From: Microbacterium phyllosphaerae
Lineage (GTDB): Bacteria; Actinomycetota; Actinomycetes; Actinomycetales; Microbacteriaceae
DNA: 64,000 nt
Direction: 5' to 3'
NCBI RefSeq assembly: GCF_017876435.1
Contig: NZ_JAGIOA010000001.1
Coordinates: 3,286,001-3,350,000 of the forward strand
The notes under the pieces are model-generated. The model was not told the DNA's origin, did not search any database, and was given only the letters and a program-made list of their open reading frames with translations. This document shows, piece by piece, positions 23,566 through 32,882 of this stretch; the first letter of the stretch is position 1; each line of letters starts with the position of its first letter. A program made the position numbers and the translations under genes.

Positions 23566-25245
23566 ATGACCACGGACTCCCCCACTCGGATGACGCACCG
23601 CCAGGTGCTCGAGGCCCTGACCGGCCTGCTCCTCGGCATGTTCGTCTCGATGATCGCCACCACGGTGGTCTCGACCTCCATGCCCGTCATCGTCCACGAC
23701 CTCGGCGGAGATCAGGCCGCCTACACCTGGGTCATCACCGCGACGCTCCTCACCACGGCGATCTCGACGCCGGTCTGGGGCAAGCTCGCCGATCTGTTCA
23801 ACCGCAAGCTCCTCATCCAGCTCGCGATCGTGATCTTCGTCGGTGCCACCGCCGCCGCGGGCTTCGCGCAGGACACCGACACGCTGATCGCGTTCCGTGC
23901 CATCCAGGGCATCGGCGGTGGCGGTCTCGCCGCCCTCAGCCAGGTCATCATGGCCGACATCATCAGCCCGCGAGAGCGCGGCCGCTACATGGGACTCTTC
24001 GGCGCGGTCATGGCCGTCGCGACCGTGGGCGGCCCGCTGCTCGGCGGCTGGGTCACCGACACGATCAACTGGCGCTGGAACTTCTTCGTCGCACTGCCCT
24101 TCGCCGTCGCCGCGCTCATCATCCTGCAGAAGACTCTGCACATCAGCACCGAACGCACCCGCAAGGCATCCATCGACTACCTGGGCATCGTGCTGCTCTC
24201 CGCCGCGGTGTCCCTGCTTCTCATCTGGGTGACGAACGCCGGCACGACGTTCGACTGGTGGGGCACCGAGACGGTGCTCATGGTCGGCGGCGCCGTCGTC
24301 GCCACGATCGCGTTCATCATCGTCGAGATCAAGGTCAGAGAGCCCCTGATCCCGCTGTCGCTGTTCCGCGGCCGCACCTTCACGCTGTCGGTCGTCGCCT
24401 CGATCTCGATCGGCGTCGCCATGTTCGGCACCTCGGTCTACCTCGCTCAGTACATGCAGCTGTCGCGGGGGGCCTCGCCGACCGAGGCAGGCCTGATGAC
24501 GCTGCCGATGATGGCCGGGCTGCTGATCTCGTCGATGGTGATCGGCCAGCTCGTGACGCGCTTCGGCAAGTGGAAGGGGTACCTGATCCTCGGCTCGGTG
24601 CTGCTGATCGCGGGCTCCACGATGCTGTCGACCCTGCATTACGACACCAACTTCGCGCTCGTCTCCCTGTACATGTTCCTCACCGGAGCCGGAGTGGGCA
24701 TGACCATGCAGAACCTCGTGCTGATCGTGCAGAACGTCGCGAAGCCGACCGAGATGGGAGTCGCGAGCTCCGGTGTCACCTTCTTCCGCAGCCTCGGCGG
24801 GACCATCGGCGTCTCGGTCATGGGCGCCGTGCTGGCGAACTCGCTCACAAGCCTGTTCAGCGACGGCAAGGAGAAGATCGGCGCGGCCATCGCCCAGCTC
24901 GGCGACAAGGGCGCGGAGGTCGCAGCTCAGCTGTCCAGCGGGACGCTCCCCGAGGTGCGTCTGCTTCCCGAGCCCGTGCGGTCGATCATCGAGGACTATT
25001 ACGCACAGGCCATCTCGCACGCGTTCCTGATCGGCATCCCGCTCGCCGTGATCAGCCTGATCGCGATCCTGTTCCTGCCGAACAAGCCGCTGACCCGCAT
25101 GACCACGAGCGAGCGTGCGAAGGCCGACTCCGAGAAGGGCGCAGGCACCGTCGAAGGCGCCGCCGACGTCGCGATCGCCGACGCCGAGGCGCTCACCGGA
25201 TCTCCGACCGGGACCGTGAACGTCGTACCGCGGAACGATCGGTAG
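23566..25245 (+). CDS. MFS drug exporter, DHA2 (EmrB/QacA) family, 14 helices
   Basis: The 559-residue transporter has motif GKLADLFNRK in loop 2-3, the DHA2 pattern GGGLAALSQVIMADI-PRERGRYMG in helices 4-5, and LLGGWVTDTINWRWNFF. An extra loop with LPEVRLLPEPVR precedes the last helices, as in actinobacterial DHA2 exporters. It should expel drugs or toxic metabolites using the proton gradient. ATG at 23566 follows GAAAGG. It is cotranscribed with a MarR regulator that starts 11 bp downstream. Confidence 0.9.
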   Translation: MTTDSPTRMTHRQVLEALTGLLLGMFVSMIATTVVSTSMPVIVHDLGGDQAAYTWVITATLLTTAISTPVWGKLADLFNRKLLIQLAIVIFVGATAAAGFAQDTDTLIAFRAIQGIGGGGLAALSQVIMADIISPRERGRYMGLFGAVMAVATVGGPLLGGWVTDTINWRWNFFVALPFAVAALIILQKTLHISTERTRKASIDYLGIVLLSAAVSLLLIWVTNAGTTFDWWGTETVLMVGGAVVATIAFIIVEIKVREPLIPLSLFRGRTFTLSVVASISIGVAMFGTSVYLAQYMQLSRGASPTEAGLMTLPMMAGLLISSMVIGQLVTRFGKWKGYLILGSVLLIAGSTMLSTLHYDTNFALVSLYMFLTGAGVGMTMQNLVLIVQNVAKPTEMGVASSGVTFFRSLGGTIGVSVMGAVLANSLTSLFSDGKEKIGAAIAQLGDKGAEVAAQLSSGTLPEVRLLPEPVRSIIEDYYAQAISHAFLIGIPLAVISLIAILFLPNKPLTRMTTSERAKADSEKGAGTVEGAADVAIADAEALTGSPTGTVNVVPRNDR

Positions 25246-25256
25246 CGCGACACCCG

Positions 25257-25751
25257 ATGTCCGACGCAGAGATGATCCCCGCCCCTGCGCGGGGTTCCGA
25301 AGGGGTGCGGGCCCACGCGGTCCACGCCCTCGAAGCCGAGTTCAGCGAACTGATCACCCACTTCCGTCGGCTGATCATGGAGAACGCCGATCGGGTGAGC
25401 CCCGGCATGCTCCCCGGGGCCTACAAGACCTTCACGACGATCGCGCGGTGCGGCCAGGTCACCGCCTCGGCCCTGTCGGAGCGGATGCTCGTCGACAAGG
25501 GCCAGATCAGCCGCACCGTTCGCGAGCTCGAGTCCCTGGGTCTGATCGAACGCTCCCCCGACCCGAAAGACGGACGCTCCTCACTGCTGAGCCTCACCCC
25601 GCACGGTGAGGCGAAGCTCGCCGAGGCGCGGCTCCCGCAGGAGGGGCTGCTGATGCGGCACCTGTCGGAGTGGAGCGTCGACGACATCGACAACCTCACG
25701 CGGCTGCTGCACGCCCTCGGCTCCGGCCGCACCCCCGACACCGGGGGCTGA
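25257..25751 (+). CDS. MarR-family regulator of the upstream exporter
   Basis: The 164-residue winged-helix protein has the MarR DNA-binding core (TASALSERMLVDKGQISRTV, then RELESLGLIERSPDPKDGRS with the wing Asp-x-Arg-Ser) and helical dimerisation ends. It is second in the operon and most likely represses the operon promoter by binding the two GTTGACGAANNTCAAC dyads. This gene has no strong ribosome-binding site; translation may depend on the exporter gene 11 bp upstream. Confidence 0.88.
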   Translation: MSDAEMIPAPARGSEGVRAHAVHALEAEFSELITHFRRLIMENADRVSPGMLPGAYKTFTTIARCGQVTASALSERMLVDKGQISRTVRELESLGLIERSPDPKDGRSSLLSLTPHGEAKLAEARLPQEGLLMRHLSEWSVDDIDNLTRLLHALGSGRTPDTGG

Positions 25752-25763
25752 CACCCGCCCCGG

Positions 25764-25792
25764 CCGCTCGGTTGTCAGCACCGACCGAGCGG
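25764..25792. terminator. hairpin between convergent marR-like and lysG genes
   Basis: A perfect 9-bp stem CCGCTCGGT/ACCGAGCGG with an 11-nt loop, between convergent stops. Confidence 0.6.
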
Positions 25793-25794
25793 GC

Positions 25795-26673
25795 TCAGTG
25801 AGCCAGAACGCGTCGGGCTTCGGCGGCGACCTCGTCGGCGATGGTGTCGAGCACGCGCGACCGCAGGTTCCACTGTTGCCAGTACAGGCGCACGCGCAAC
25901 GGCGGCCCGCCGAGTGACACGAGCTGATGGTCTGACTGCTGCAGGAGCGGCATCATCCCCCACCCCAGCCCGAGGCGGACGGCGAGGGCGTAGTCATGGG
26001 ATGCGGGGACGTAATGCCTCGGCACGCCCTGTGGCGTCACACCCATGGCCGTCAGCCACTCGTGCTGCAGAGTGTCTCGCCGGTCGAAGTCCACGAACGG
26101 CGCGGCCTCCAATGCATCGCGGGTCACCCCTCGTGGAAACCAGCGTTCGACGAAGGCGGCCTCACCCATCGCGTGATACTCCAGCACCCCGAGCGCTGAC
26201 ACCGAGCATCCGGCGACCGGCGCCGACTCGCTCGTGACGGCGGCCATCACCGTCCCCGACTCGAGCAGCCTGGCGGTGAAGTTCTGATCATCCCGGTGCA
26301 GGTCGAAGTCGAGATCGTGTGCTGCGGAGAGCCGAGCGAGCGGGGGCAGGAACCACGTCGCCATCGAGTCGGCGTTGACAGCGAGAGGGATGCGGGTGCG
26401 CGTCGTCCTCTCCGACTCGAGGCCCAGTTCGCCGAGCGCGTCGTGCTCGAGCAGCGCGATCTGACGCGCGAGCCGCACGACCGCCTCCCCCGCCTCGGTG
26501 AGGCGCGCCGGCTTCGAGCGCACGACGAGCACTCGACCCAGCTGCTCCTCGAGGGCTTTGAGACGCTGACTCACCGCAGACGGAGTCACCTGAAGCAGAC
26601 GAGACGCCGCATCGAGTGTTCCCTCGTCTGCGACGGCGGCGACGGTGGCCGCGAGCTCAGGATCGATCTTCAC
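25795..26673 (-). CDS. lysG: LysR-family regulator LysG/ArgP
   Basis: The 292-residue LTTR has an N-terminal HTH (AASRLLQVTPSAVSQRLKAL) and effector domain with LAVNADSMATWFLPP and VAGCSVSALG, which match LysG of Corynebacterium and ArgP. It should sense lysine or arginine and activate the divergent lysE. An in-frame ATG at 26718 has a fair ribosome-binding site, but GTG at 26673 fits the family N-terminus and has TAGCAT 7 nt upstream, giving a leaderless message and freeing the intergenic space for control elements. Confidence 0.87.
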   Translation of the reverse strand: MKIDPELAATVAAVADEGTLDAASRLLQVTPSAVSQRLKALEEQLGRVLVVRSKPARLTEAGEAVVRLARQIALLEHDALGELGLESERTTRTRIPLAVNADSMATWFLPPLARLSAAHDLDFDLHRDDQNFTARLLESGTVMAAVTSESAPVAGCSVSALGVLEYHAMGEAAFVERWFPRGVTRDALEAAPFVDFDRRDTLQHEWLTAMGVTPQGVPRHYVPASHDYALAVRLGLGWGMMPLLQQSDHQLVSLGGPPLRVRLYWQQWNLRSRVLDTIADEVAAEARRVLAH

Positions 26674-26680
26674 ATAAGTG

Positions 26681-26686
26681 ATGCTA
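26681..26686 (-). promoter_or_regulatory. -10 element (TAGCAT) of lysG, leaderless
   Basis: TAGCAT ends 7 nt before the GTG at 26673 and supports the shorter LysG. Confidence 0.55.
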
Positions 26687-26732
26687 ATGGTTCGACAGTA
26701 ATCCTCGCTGGTGCTCATGTTCGAGTCCCCCC

Positions 26733-26738
26733 TACCGT
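26733..26738 (+). promoter_or_regulatory. -10 element (TACCGT) of lysE, leaderless
   Basis: TACCGT ends 6 nt before the ATG at 26745. The LysG-binding site should lie just upstream, in 26687-26732. Confidence 0.6.
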
Positions 26739-26744
26739 GGACCC

Positions 26745-27425
26745 ATGCTCTCCGTCTTCTCGGGCCTCGGACTCGGCCTGTCCCTCATCGTCGCCATCGG
26801 CGCGCAGAACGTCTTCGTGCTGCGCCAGGGCATCCGTCGCGAGCACGTGCTGCCGGTCGTCGTCATCTGCGCCCTGTCCGATGCCCTGCTGATCGCCGCG
26901 GGTGTCGCGGGCCTCGGGTTCGTCATCTCGGCCGCCCCGTGGCTCGTCGTCGTGGCGCGATGGGCGGGTGCCCTGTTCCTCCTGGCGTACGGCATCCTCG
27001 CCGCACGACGCGCATGGCTCGGCGGCGAGGAGCTGCGGGTGGATTCCGCGGATGCCGACGCCACTGCCTCGGCGCCGACCGCCCCCGGCGTCGCGACGGC
27101 GACGCGGCCGCGCGCCGCCACCCGCACCGCTCTCGGGCCGGTGATCGCGACCATCCTCGCCCTGACGTGGTTGAACCCGCACGTCTACCTCGACACGGTG
27201 CTGATGCTCGGCTCGATCGCCGCGACGCACGGCGACGAGCGCTGGCTGTTCGCGGCGGGCGCCATCGCCGCCAGCATCCTGTGGTTCACCGCCCTCGGCT
27301 TCGGCGCGCGCTACCTGGGCCGGTGGCTGCGCACCGAACGCTCGTGGCGCATCCTCGACGCCCTCATCGCCGTCGTGATGATCACGCTCGCCGTCAGCCT
27401 GGTCCTGCCGGTCATCGGCGGCTGA
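26745..27425 (+). CDS. lysE: LysE/ArgO-family basic amino acid exporter
   Basis: The 226-residue membrane protein with about six helices has the LysE hallmarks: GLSLIVAIGAQNVFVLRQG in helix 1, a conserved basic loop, and ATILALTWLNPHVYLDTV in the fourth helix. It exports L-lysine and/or L-arginine, protecting against excess during growth on peptides. A charged linker (about 95-125) rich in Ala, Asp and Arg separates the helical halves and is longer than in Corynebacterium LysE. It is divergent from its regulator lysG. Confidence 0.92.
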   Translation: MLSVFSGLGLGLSLIVAIGAQNVFVLRQGIRREHVLPVVVICALSDALLIAAGVAGLGFVISAAPWLVVVARWAGALFLLAYGILAARRAWLGGEELRVDSADADATASAPTAPGVATATRPRAATRTALGPVIATILALTWLNPHVYLDTVLMLGSIAATHGDERWLFAAGAIAASILWFTALGFGARYLGRWLRTERSWRILDALIAVVMITLAVSLVLPVIGG

Positions 27426-27440
27426 CCGAGCGAGCCGTCG

Positions 27441-28262
27441 TCAGTCCCCGTCGAGGGGGCGCAGGATGCGGGTGAGGAACCGCTGCGTGCGCTCGTGCTG
27501 AGGAGCGCCGAAGATCTCGGAGGGCGGGCCCTCCTCGATGACGACTCCCGCATCCATGAAGAACACCCGATCAGCCGCCTCACGAGCGAAGCTCAGCTCG
27601 TGCGTGACGACGACCATGCTCCATCCCTCATCGGCGAGCTCCTTGATCACGAGCAGCACCTCGCCGACGAGCTCGGGATCGAGTGCGCTGGTCGGCTCGT
27701 CGAAGAGCAGGAGGTCGGGGCGCAGCGCGAGCGCGCGCACGATGCCGACCCGCTGCTGCTGCCCACCGGACAGCTCGTGCGGGCGAGCATCCGCCTTGTC
27801 GGCGAGCCCCACCCTGGCGAGGAGCGCCTGCGCCTCCGCGACCACCTCGGCCTTGGGGCGCCCCTGCACGCGCCACGGCCCCTCGATCACGTTCTCGAGC
27901 ACCGAGAGGTGAGGGAAGAGGTTGTGGTGCTGGAAGACCATCGCCGAGCGATCACGCAGCGCCAGACGCTTCTGCTTGCGCTCACGCGGTTTCACCGGCG
28001 AGCCCGGTGCGAAGTCGATGTCGGGACCCCCGGCGACGACGATCGTGCCGGAGTCCGGCGTCTCGAGGCCGTTGAGGGCTCGGAGCACGGTGGTCTTTCC
28101 GGATCCACTCGGTCCGATCAGCACCACGACCTCGCCGCGGTGCAGCGTCAGGTCGATGCCCCGGAGCACCTCGTTGTCGCCGAAGCTCTTGCGCAGGCCG
28201 CGCGCGGTCAGCAGCGCGTCGGTCGTGGGCTCACCCGAGCCGGCGGGATCACTGGGCGACAT
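27441..28262 (-). CDS. polar amino acid ABC transporter ATP-binding protein
   Basis: The 273-residue ATPase of the GlnQ/HisP type has Walker [10 protein letters not shown], signature LSGGQQQR, Walker [13 protein letters not shown] and the switch His in [10 protein letters not shown]. It drives import through the permease whose gene overlaps its start by 14 bp. Third gene of the binding protein - permease - ATPase operon. It ends 15 bp from the convergent lysE with no clear terminator between. Confidence 0.95.
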   Translation of the reverse strand: MSPSDPAGSGEPTTDALLTARGLRKSFGDNEVLRGIDLTLHRGEVVVLIGPSGSGKTTVLRALNGLETPDSGTIVVAGGPDIDFAPGSPVKPRERKQKRLALRDRSAMVFQHHNLFPHLSVLENVIEGPWRVQGRPKAEVVAEAQALLARVGLADKADARPHELSGGQQQRVGIVRALALRPDLLLFDEPTSALDPELVGEVLLVIKELADEGWSMVVVTHELSFAREAADRVFFMDAGVVIEEGPPSEIFGAPQHERTQRFLTRILRPLDGD

Positions 28263-28914
28263 TGCGGTCGAGCCTCCTCTCGAGGGCGCTCTGCCCGAAC
28301 GACAGCACCAGACAGATCACCCAGTACACCAGCGCCGCCGCAAGATAGACCACCATGAAATCGAGGGTGGCCGATGCGATCTGCTGCGCGACCTTGAACA
28401 GCTCGGTGACGAGGATCAGGGATGCCAGCGAGGTGTCCTTGACGAGCGAGATGAACGTGTTCGACAGCGGCGGCACCGAGACCCGAGCGGCCTGCGGGAG
28501 GATGACGCGGGTCAGAGTGCGTGTCCGATTCATCCCGACCGTGTACGCCGCCTCCCACTGCCCCTTCGGCACCGATTGGATCGCAGCACGGACGACCTCG
28601 GCTCCGTACCCGCCGACGTTGAGTGACAGGGCGATGATGGCGCTCGGCCACGGGTCGAGCTTGAGCCCGATCGACCCGAGGCCGTAGAAGATCACGAACA
28701 GCTGCACGATCATCGGCGTTCCGCGGATCACGGAGATGTAGAACCGCGCGATGCCCGACACGATCGGGATGACCGAGATCCGCATCAGGGCGACGCCGAT
28801 CGCGATGACGAGCCCCAGCGCGAACGACACGAGCGCGAGCGGCACCGTCACCGTCACCCCCGCCAGGGCGATGGGCCCGAGTGACGAGAGGAACAGCTGC
28901 CAGGGGTTCTCCAT
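28249..28914 (-). CDS. polar amino acid ABC transporter permease
   Basis: The 221-residue HisM/GlnP-type permease has the family loop RGTPMIVQL and the EAA-like segment [20 protein letters not shown] that contacts the ATPase. As it is the only permease gene in the operon, it probably works as a homodimer. It begins 3 bp after the binding-protein stop. Confidence 0.95.
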   Translation of the reverse strand: MENPWQLFLSSLGPIALAGVTVTVPLALVSFALGLVIAIGVALMRISVIPIVSGIARFYISVIRGTPMIVQLFVIFYGLGSIGLKLDPWPSAIIALSLNVGGYGAEVVRAAIQSVPKGQWEAAYTVGMNRTRTLTRVILPQAARVSVPPLSNTFISLVKDTSLASLILVTELFKVAQQIASATLDFMVVYLAAALVYWVICLVLSFGQSALERRLDRNVAQ

Positions 28915-28917
28915 GGG

Positions 28918-29736
28918 TTACTGGGTGACGTCTTCGCCGAAGTACTTGTCGCTGATCTCGGCGAGGGTGCCGTCGGCGCGCAGCTCGTCGAGAGCTCCGT
29001 CGATCGCCTCGACGAGCGCCGTCTTGTCCTTCGTGAACACGAAGGCCTGCTTTCCGGCGTCGTCGGTCTCGGCGGCGATCTTGAGCCCGGAGGGGCTGTT
29101 CGTCTTCTCGTAGTCGAGGAAGGTCAGCTTGTCGTTGACGGTCGCATCCACACGACCCTGGCGCAGCAGCTCGACGGCCTGCGCCCAGCCCTCCACTCCC
29201 TCGACCGTGGCACCGGAGTCGGTCGCCAACTCGTACCAGTTGCTCGTGAGGGACTGCGCGGTCGTCTTGCCCTTCAGGTCGTCGAACGACGAGATCGAGT
29301 CGTCGTCCTCGGCGACCACGATGACTCCGGGCGAGACGGTGTACGGCTCACTGAACAGGTACTTCTCCTCACGCTCGTCGTTGATGCTCACCTGGTTCGC
29401 GATCACGTCGAAGCGCCCCGCATCGAGGCCCGCGAAGATCGCGTCCCACTGGGTCTCCTGGAACTCGACCTCGAGGTCGAGCTTGTCGGCCACGGCCTGG
29501 ATGATCTCGACGTCGAAGCCCGTGAGGTCGCCGGTGCCGCCGTCGGCATGGAAGCTGAACGGACGGTAGGTGCCCTCGGTCGCGACCGTGAGGACGCCGT
29601 CCTTGACGAGTCCGAAGCTGCTGTCCGCCGCGCCCTCGCTCGAGCTGCTCTCGGAGGGGGTCGTGCTTCCGCTGCATGCGGTGAGTGCTGCGGCGGCGAC
29701 GACCAGTGCGGTGACGGCGATGAGGCGACGGGACAT
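28918..29736 (-). CDS. polar amino acid-binding lipoprotein of ABC importer
   Basis: The 272-residue family 3 solute-binding protein has a signal peptide with lipobox LTAC (Cys21) and a Ser-rich linker. The two-lobed domain contains TEGTYRPFSFHAD, TGFDVEIIQAVADKL and WDAIFAGLDAGRFDVIAN. It resembles cystine- and glutamine-type binders, but the ligand cannot be fixed by eye. ATG at 29736 follows AGGAGG; an upstream extension of the frame was set aside. First gene of the operon. Confidence 0.93.
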   Translation of the reverse strand: MSRRLIAVTALVVAAAALTACSGSTTPSESSSSEGAADSSFGLVKDGVLTVATEGTYRPFSFHADGGTGDLTGFDVEIIQAVADKLDLEVEFQETQWDAIFAGLDAGRFDVIANQVSINDEREEKYLFSEPYTVSPGVIVVAEDDDSISSFDDLKGKTTAQSLTSNWYELATDSGATVEGVEGWAQAVELLRQGRVDATVNDKLTFLDYEKTNSPSGLKIAAETDDAGKQAFVFTKDKTALVEAIDGALDELRADGTLAEISDKYFGEDVTQ

Positions 29737-29858
29737 GTGAGTACCCTCCTGGGGTGCGATGTGAGGCGCGTGTGCTGTGGCGCGGAACTCACCCACAGTA
29801 CGTGGCATCCGGCCCGCATCCCAACATCTGATGACGCTCGATGTCGTCGTGGGATGCA

Positions 29859-29889
29859 GAAAGGCCCCCGCGCGATGCGGGGGCCTTTC
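29859..29889 (-). terminator. terminator after rplK-rplA
   Basis: A perfect 13-bp stem GAAAGGCCCCCGC/GCGGGGGCCTTTC with a 5-nt loop, 11 bp beyond the rplA stop codon. Confidence 0.85.
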
Positions 29890-29900
29890 AGGAATCACAC

Positions 29901-30590
29901 TCAGATGGCGTTGACATCCAGCGGGATGCCGGGGCCGAACGTGGTCGACACCGCACCCTTCTGGATGTAACGGCCCTTCGAGCTCGACGGCTTGAGGCGG
30001 ACGATCTCCTCGAGCGCTGCGCCGATGTTCTCGTCGAGCTGCTCGGCCGAGAACGACGACTTGCCGACGACGAAGTGCACGTTGGCGTGCTTGTCGACGC
30101 GGAACTCGATCTTTCCGCCCTTGATCTCCTCGACGGCCTTGGCCGTGTTGGGGGTCACGGTGCCGGTCTTCGGGTTCGGCATGAGTCCACGCGGACCCAG
30201 GACCTTTCCGAGACGACCGACCTGGCCCATGAGCTCCGGGGTCGAGACGGCCGCGTCGAACGCGGTCCAGCCTGCGGCGACCTTCTCGATGAGCTCGGCG
30301 CCGCCGACCTCATCTGCACCTGCGGCGATCGCTGCCTCGGCCGCGGGGCCGGTGGCGAAGACGATGACGCGGGCGGTCTTACCGGTGCCGTGGGGCAGGA
30401 TGACGGTGCCGCGCACCATCTGGTCTGCCTTGCGGGGGTCGACCGAGAGCTTCAGCGCGACCTCGACGGTCGAGTCGAACTTCGACGAGCCGGTCTCCTT
30501 GGCGAGGGCGACTGCCTCGGTGGGAGTGTAGAAACGGTCTGCCTCGATCTTCTCGGCGGCAGCCTTGTAAGCCTTGGACTTCGTAGCCAT
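29901..30590 (-). CDS. rplA: 50S ribosomal protein L1
   Basis: The 229-residue L1 is recognisable from start ([20 protein letters not shown]) to the RNA-binding segments ([35 protein letters not shown]). It binds 23S rRNA at the stalk and in many bacteria represses its own operon. ATG at 30590 matches the family; the open upstream extension overlaps rplK and is not coding. Second gene of rplK-rplA, 11 bp after rplK. Confidence 0.98.
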   Translation of the reverse strand: MATKSKAYKAAAEKIEADRFYTPTEAVALAKETGSSKFDSTVEVALKLSVDPRKADQMVRGTVILPHGTGKTARVIVFATGPAAEAAIAAGADEVGGAELIEKVAAGWTAFDAAVSTPELMGQVGRLGKVLGPRGLMPNPKTGTVTPNTAKAVEEIKGGKIEFRVDKHANVHFVVGKSSFSAEQLDENIGAALEEIVRLKPSSSKGRYIQKGAVSTTFGPGIPLDVNAI

Positions 30591-30601
30591 GATTATTCTC
30601 C

Positions 30602-31033
30602 TCAGCCCTCGACCGTGATGCCCATGGAACGGGCGGTGCCGGCGATGATCTTCGAGGCAGCCTCGATGTCGTTCGCGTTCAGGTCGGCCTGCTTGGTCTC
30701 GGCGATCTGACGGACCTGGTCCTTGGTGATCTTCGCGACCTTGACCGTGTGAGGCGTCGACGAGCCCTTGGGCACGCCGGCGGCCTTCTTGATGAGCTCC
30801 GCGGCCGGCGGGGTCTTCAGGATGAACGTGAAGCTGCGGTCCTCGTAGACGGTGATCTCGACGGGGATGACGTTGCCGCGCTGCGACTCGGTCGCGGCGT
30901 TGTACGCCTTGCAGAACTCCATGATGTTGACGCCATGCTGACCGAGCGCGGGGCCGATCGGCGGCGCCGGGTTGGCTGCACCGGCGTTGATCTGAAGCTT
31001 GATCAGGCCGGTCACCTTCTTCTTCGGTGCCAT
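30602..31033 (-). CDS. rplK: 50S ribosomal protein L11
   Basis: The 143-residue L11 has the N-terminal Pro-rich thiostrepton-binding domain ([20 protein letters not shown]) and the C-terminal rRNA-binding domain with the usual GTARSMGI end. ATG at 31033 follows AAGGAAGAGG. It is separated from nusG by a terminator, so rplK-rplA has its own promoter. Confidence 0.98.
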
Positions 31034-31143
31034 ATCCTCTTCCTTTCATCGAACGGATGCGGGTGCATCCGCTCTCCCGCGAACCCGGCATCTCCGGGCT
31101 GCGGTCGTCTGCGCGCACGCCGAAGCGGCACACAAACCACATA

Positions 31144-31149
31144 AGTCTA
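31144..31149 (-). promoter_or_regulatory. -10 element (TAGACT) of rplK-rplA
   Basis: TAGACT reading leftward lies about 110 bp before rplK. The -35 position is not convincing. The hexamer is the same as at tRNA-Ser. Confidence 0.45.
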
Positions 31150-31175
31150 CCTGATCCGAAGGCATGCCTCATACG

Positions 31176-31211
31176 CGAGAACGGCCGCCCCGGAGGGGAC
31201 GGCCGTTCTCG
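31176..31211 (-). terminator. terminator after nusG
   Basis: CGAGAACGGCCG-C-CCC pairs with GGG-A-CGGCCGTTCTCG (15 pairs and one mismatch), just after the nusG stop at 31224. Confidence 0.8.
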
Positions 31212-31223
31212 TGGAAGCGTGTG

Positions 31224-32264
31224 TCAGATCATCTTGGTGACCTGGTCGAACGACAGCTCGACCGGGGTCTCACGCTCGAAGAGCGAGACGAGGACCGTGA
31301 GCTTGCCGCTCTCGGGCTTGATCTCGCTGATCGAACCGGGAAGCCCCGCGAACGAGCCCTCCTTGATCGTGATGGTCTCGCCGACCTCGAAGTCGACCTC
31401 GGCGGGAAGCGGCCGAGCGACGGCGACGCCGCCCTTCGATGCGATGTTCTTGGCGGTCGGGACGTCCTTGACCTCGACGAGGGACTTCAGCATGTTGAAG
31501 GCCTCTTCGAAGCGCAGCGGCGTCGGGTTGTGAGCGTTGCCCACGAAGCCGGTGACGCCAGGCGTGTGACGGACGACGGACCAGGTGTCTTCCGTGAGCT
31601 CCATGCGCACGAGCACGTAACCCGGGATGCGCACGCGGGTGACCATCTTGCGCTGGCCGTTCTTGATCTCGACGACGTCCTCCATCGGGACCTCGATCTG
31701 GTAGATCTCGTCCTCGACCTCGAGCGTCGACTTGCGCTGCTCGATGTTCGCCTTGACCTTGCGCTCGAAGCCCGCGTACGAGTGGATGACGTACCACTTG
31801 CCCGGGAGCATCCGCAGGTCGAGGCGGAACGCCTCGTACGGGTCTTCCTCGGCGTCGTCGTCGGACTCGTCCTCGTCGGACTCGGCGTCTTCGTCGCCGT
31901 TCACGTCGGGACCGTCGTACGGGGTGACCTCGTCGGCCTCTGCGGCCTCGAGCTCGGCGGTCTCTTCCGCCACAGAATCGTTGAGGACCTCAGCGGCAGC
32001 CTCAGACTCAGCCGCTTCGTCCAGGTTGAGAGCGTCGTTCACGATCGCGTCGGCCTCCGGGTCGTCGATCTCGATGTCGGTGTCGTCCTGCGTGTCGGCG
32101 TCTTCGTCGCCGTCGACGTCCTCGATGTGGAGGGCGACGTGCTCAGCCGAAGTGACCGAGTTCTCCTCCGCAGCGAGGACGTTGCCCTCCTGGGCCTCGT
32201 CCTCTTCGCTGGACTGCTCGGCAGCCGTCGCCCAGTCGGCGTCGTCGGAATATCGTTCAGACAC
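31224..32264 (-). CDS. nusG: transcription termination/antitermination factor NusG with long acidic N-terminal extension
   Basis: The C-terminal ~180 residues are a normal NusG: NGN domain ([20 protein letters not shown], then [14 protein letters not shown] and [11 protein letters not shown]) and KOW domain ([20 protein letters not shown]). The preceding ~165 residues are an acidic, Asp/Glu/Ala-rich region with no predicted fold, much longer than in mycobacterial or E. coli NusG. GTG at 32264 was chosen with GGAAAG about 8 nt upstream. NusG links RNA polymerase to Rho or to ribosomal S10. Cotranscribed with secE. Confidence 0.95.
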   Translation of the reverse strand: MSERYSDDADWATAAEQSSEEDEAQEGNVLAAEENSVTSAEHVALHIEDVDGDEDADTQDDTDIEIDDPEADAIVNDALNLDEAAESEAAAEVLNDSVAEETAELEAAEADEVTPYDGPDVNGDEDAESDEDESDDDAEEDPYEAFRLDLRMLPGKWYVIHSYAGFERKVKANIEQRKSTLEVEDEIYQIEVPMEDVVEIKNGQRKMVTRVRIPGYVLVRMELTEDTWSVVRHTPGVTGFVGNAHNPTPLRFEEAFNMLKSLVEVKDVPTAKNIASKGGVAVARPLPAEVDFEVGETITIKEGSFAGLPGSISEIKPESGKLTVLVSLFERETPVELSFDQVTKMI

Positions 32265-32305
32265 GTTGTTTCTTTCCAATCACTGCGGCCGGGGCCGCGA
32301 GGGCG

Positions 32306-32578
32306 TCAGGCGCCCGGGACCCCGAAGACGATGTGCGTCACCCAGGCGAACAAGGTGTCCAGTCCGTAGACGATGCCCATGACGATCAGAACGAAGACGA
32401 GCACCACTGCGGTGAACTTGACCAGTTCCTTGCGGGTCGGCGTGACGACCTTGCGCAGCTCTGCGATGACCTGACGGAAGAACAGGGCGATGCTCCCGAA
32501 GAAGCCTGCGATGCCACGCTTCTTCTCGCGGGTGGCTCCTGACGCGACGACCTCGCCGCGCGGTTCGTCCTGATCCAT
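32306..32578 (-). CDS. secE: preprotein translocase subunit SecE
   Basis: The 90-residue protein has one C-terminal transmembrane helix preceded by the amphipathic signature GSIALFFRQVIAELRKVVTP and TRKELVKFT. It stabilises SecY in the protein-export channel. The gene lies between tRNA-Trp and nusG, the standard bacterial order, 41 bp before nusG. Confidence 0.96.
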   Translation of the reverse strand: MDQDEPRGEVVASGATREKKRGIAGFFGSIALFFRQVIAELRKVVTPTRKELVKFTAVVLVFVLIVMGIVYGLDTLFAWVTHIVFGVPGA

Positions 32579-32617
32579 CCTGAATGTACCTTTCGTGTGT
32601 CAGCGTGTGCTGACGCG

Positions 32618-32690
<73 letters not shown>

Positions 32691-32846
32691 AGAGACCGGG
32701 AGGTCTCGGGGTGTCATCTTCATCCTGCCACCGCAACCGGACCGGAAGGACCGGGGCACGGCGAAAGAATGCAGACAACAACTGCTCGTCAAGCATACGG
32801 CATCCATCGGCCGGTGCCGAACCGGGCCCGGCCCGGGCGTTGTTGT

Positions 32847-32852
32847 TAGGCT
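32847..32852 (+). promoter_or_regulatory. -10 element (TAGGCT) of the HSP90-TPR operon
   Basis: TAGGCT lies 30 nt before the GTG at 32883, leaving a short leader with the GGAGGGA ribosome-binding site. No good -35 was seen. Confidence 0.45.
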
Positions 32853-32882
32853 CGGCGGGCGGATGCAATCGGAGGGAGCGCA

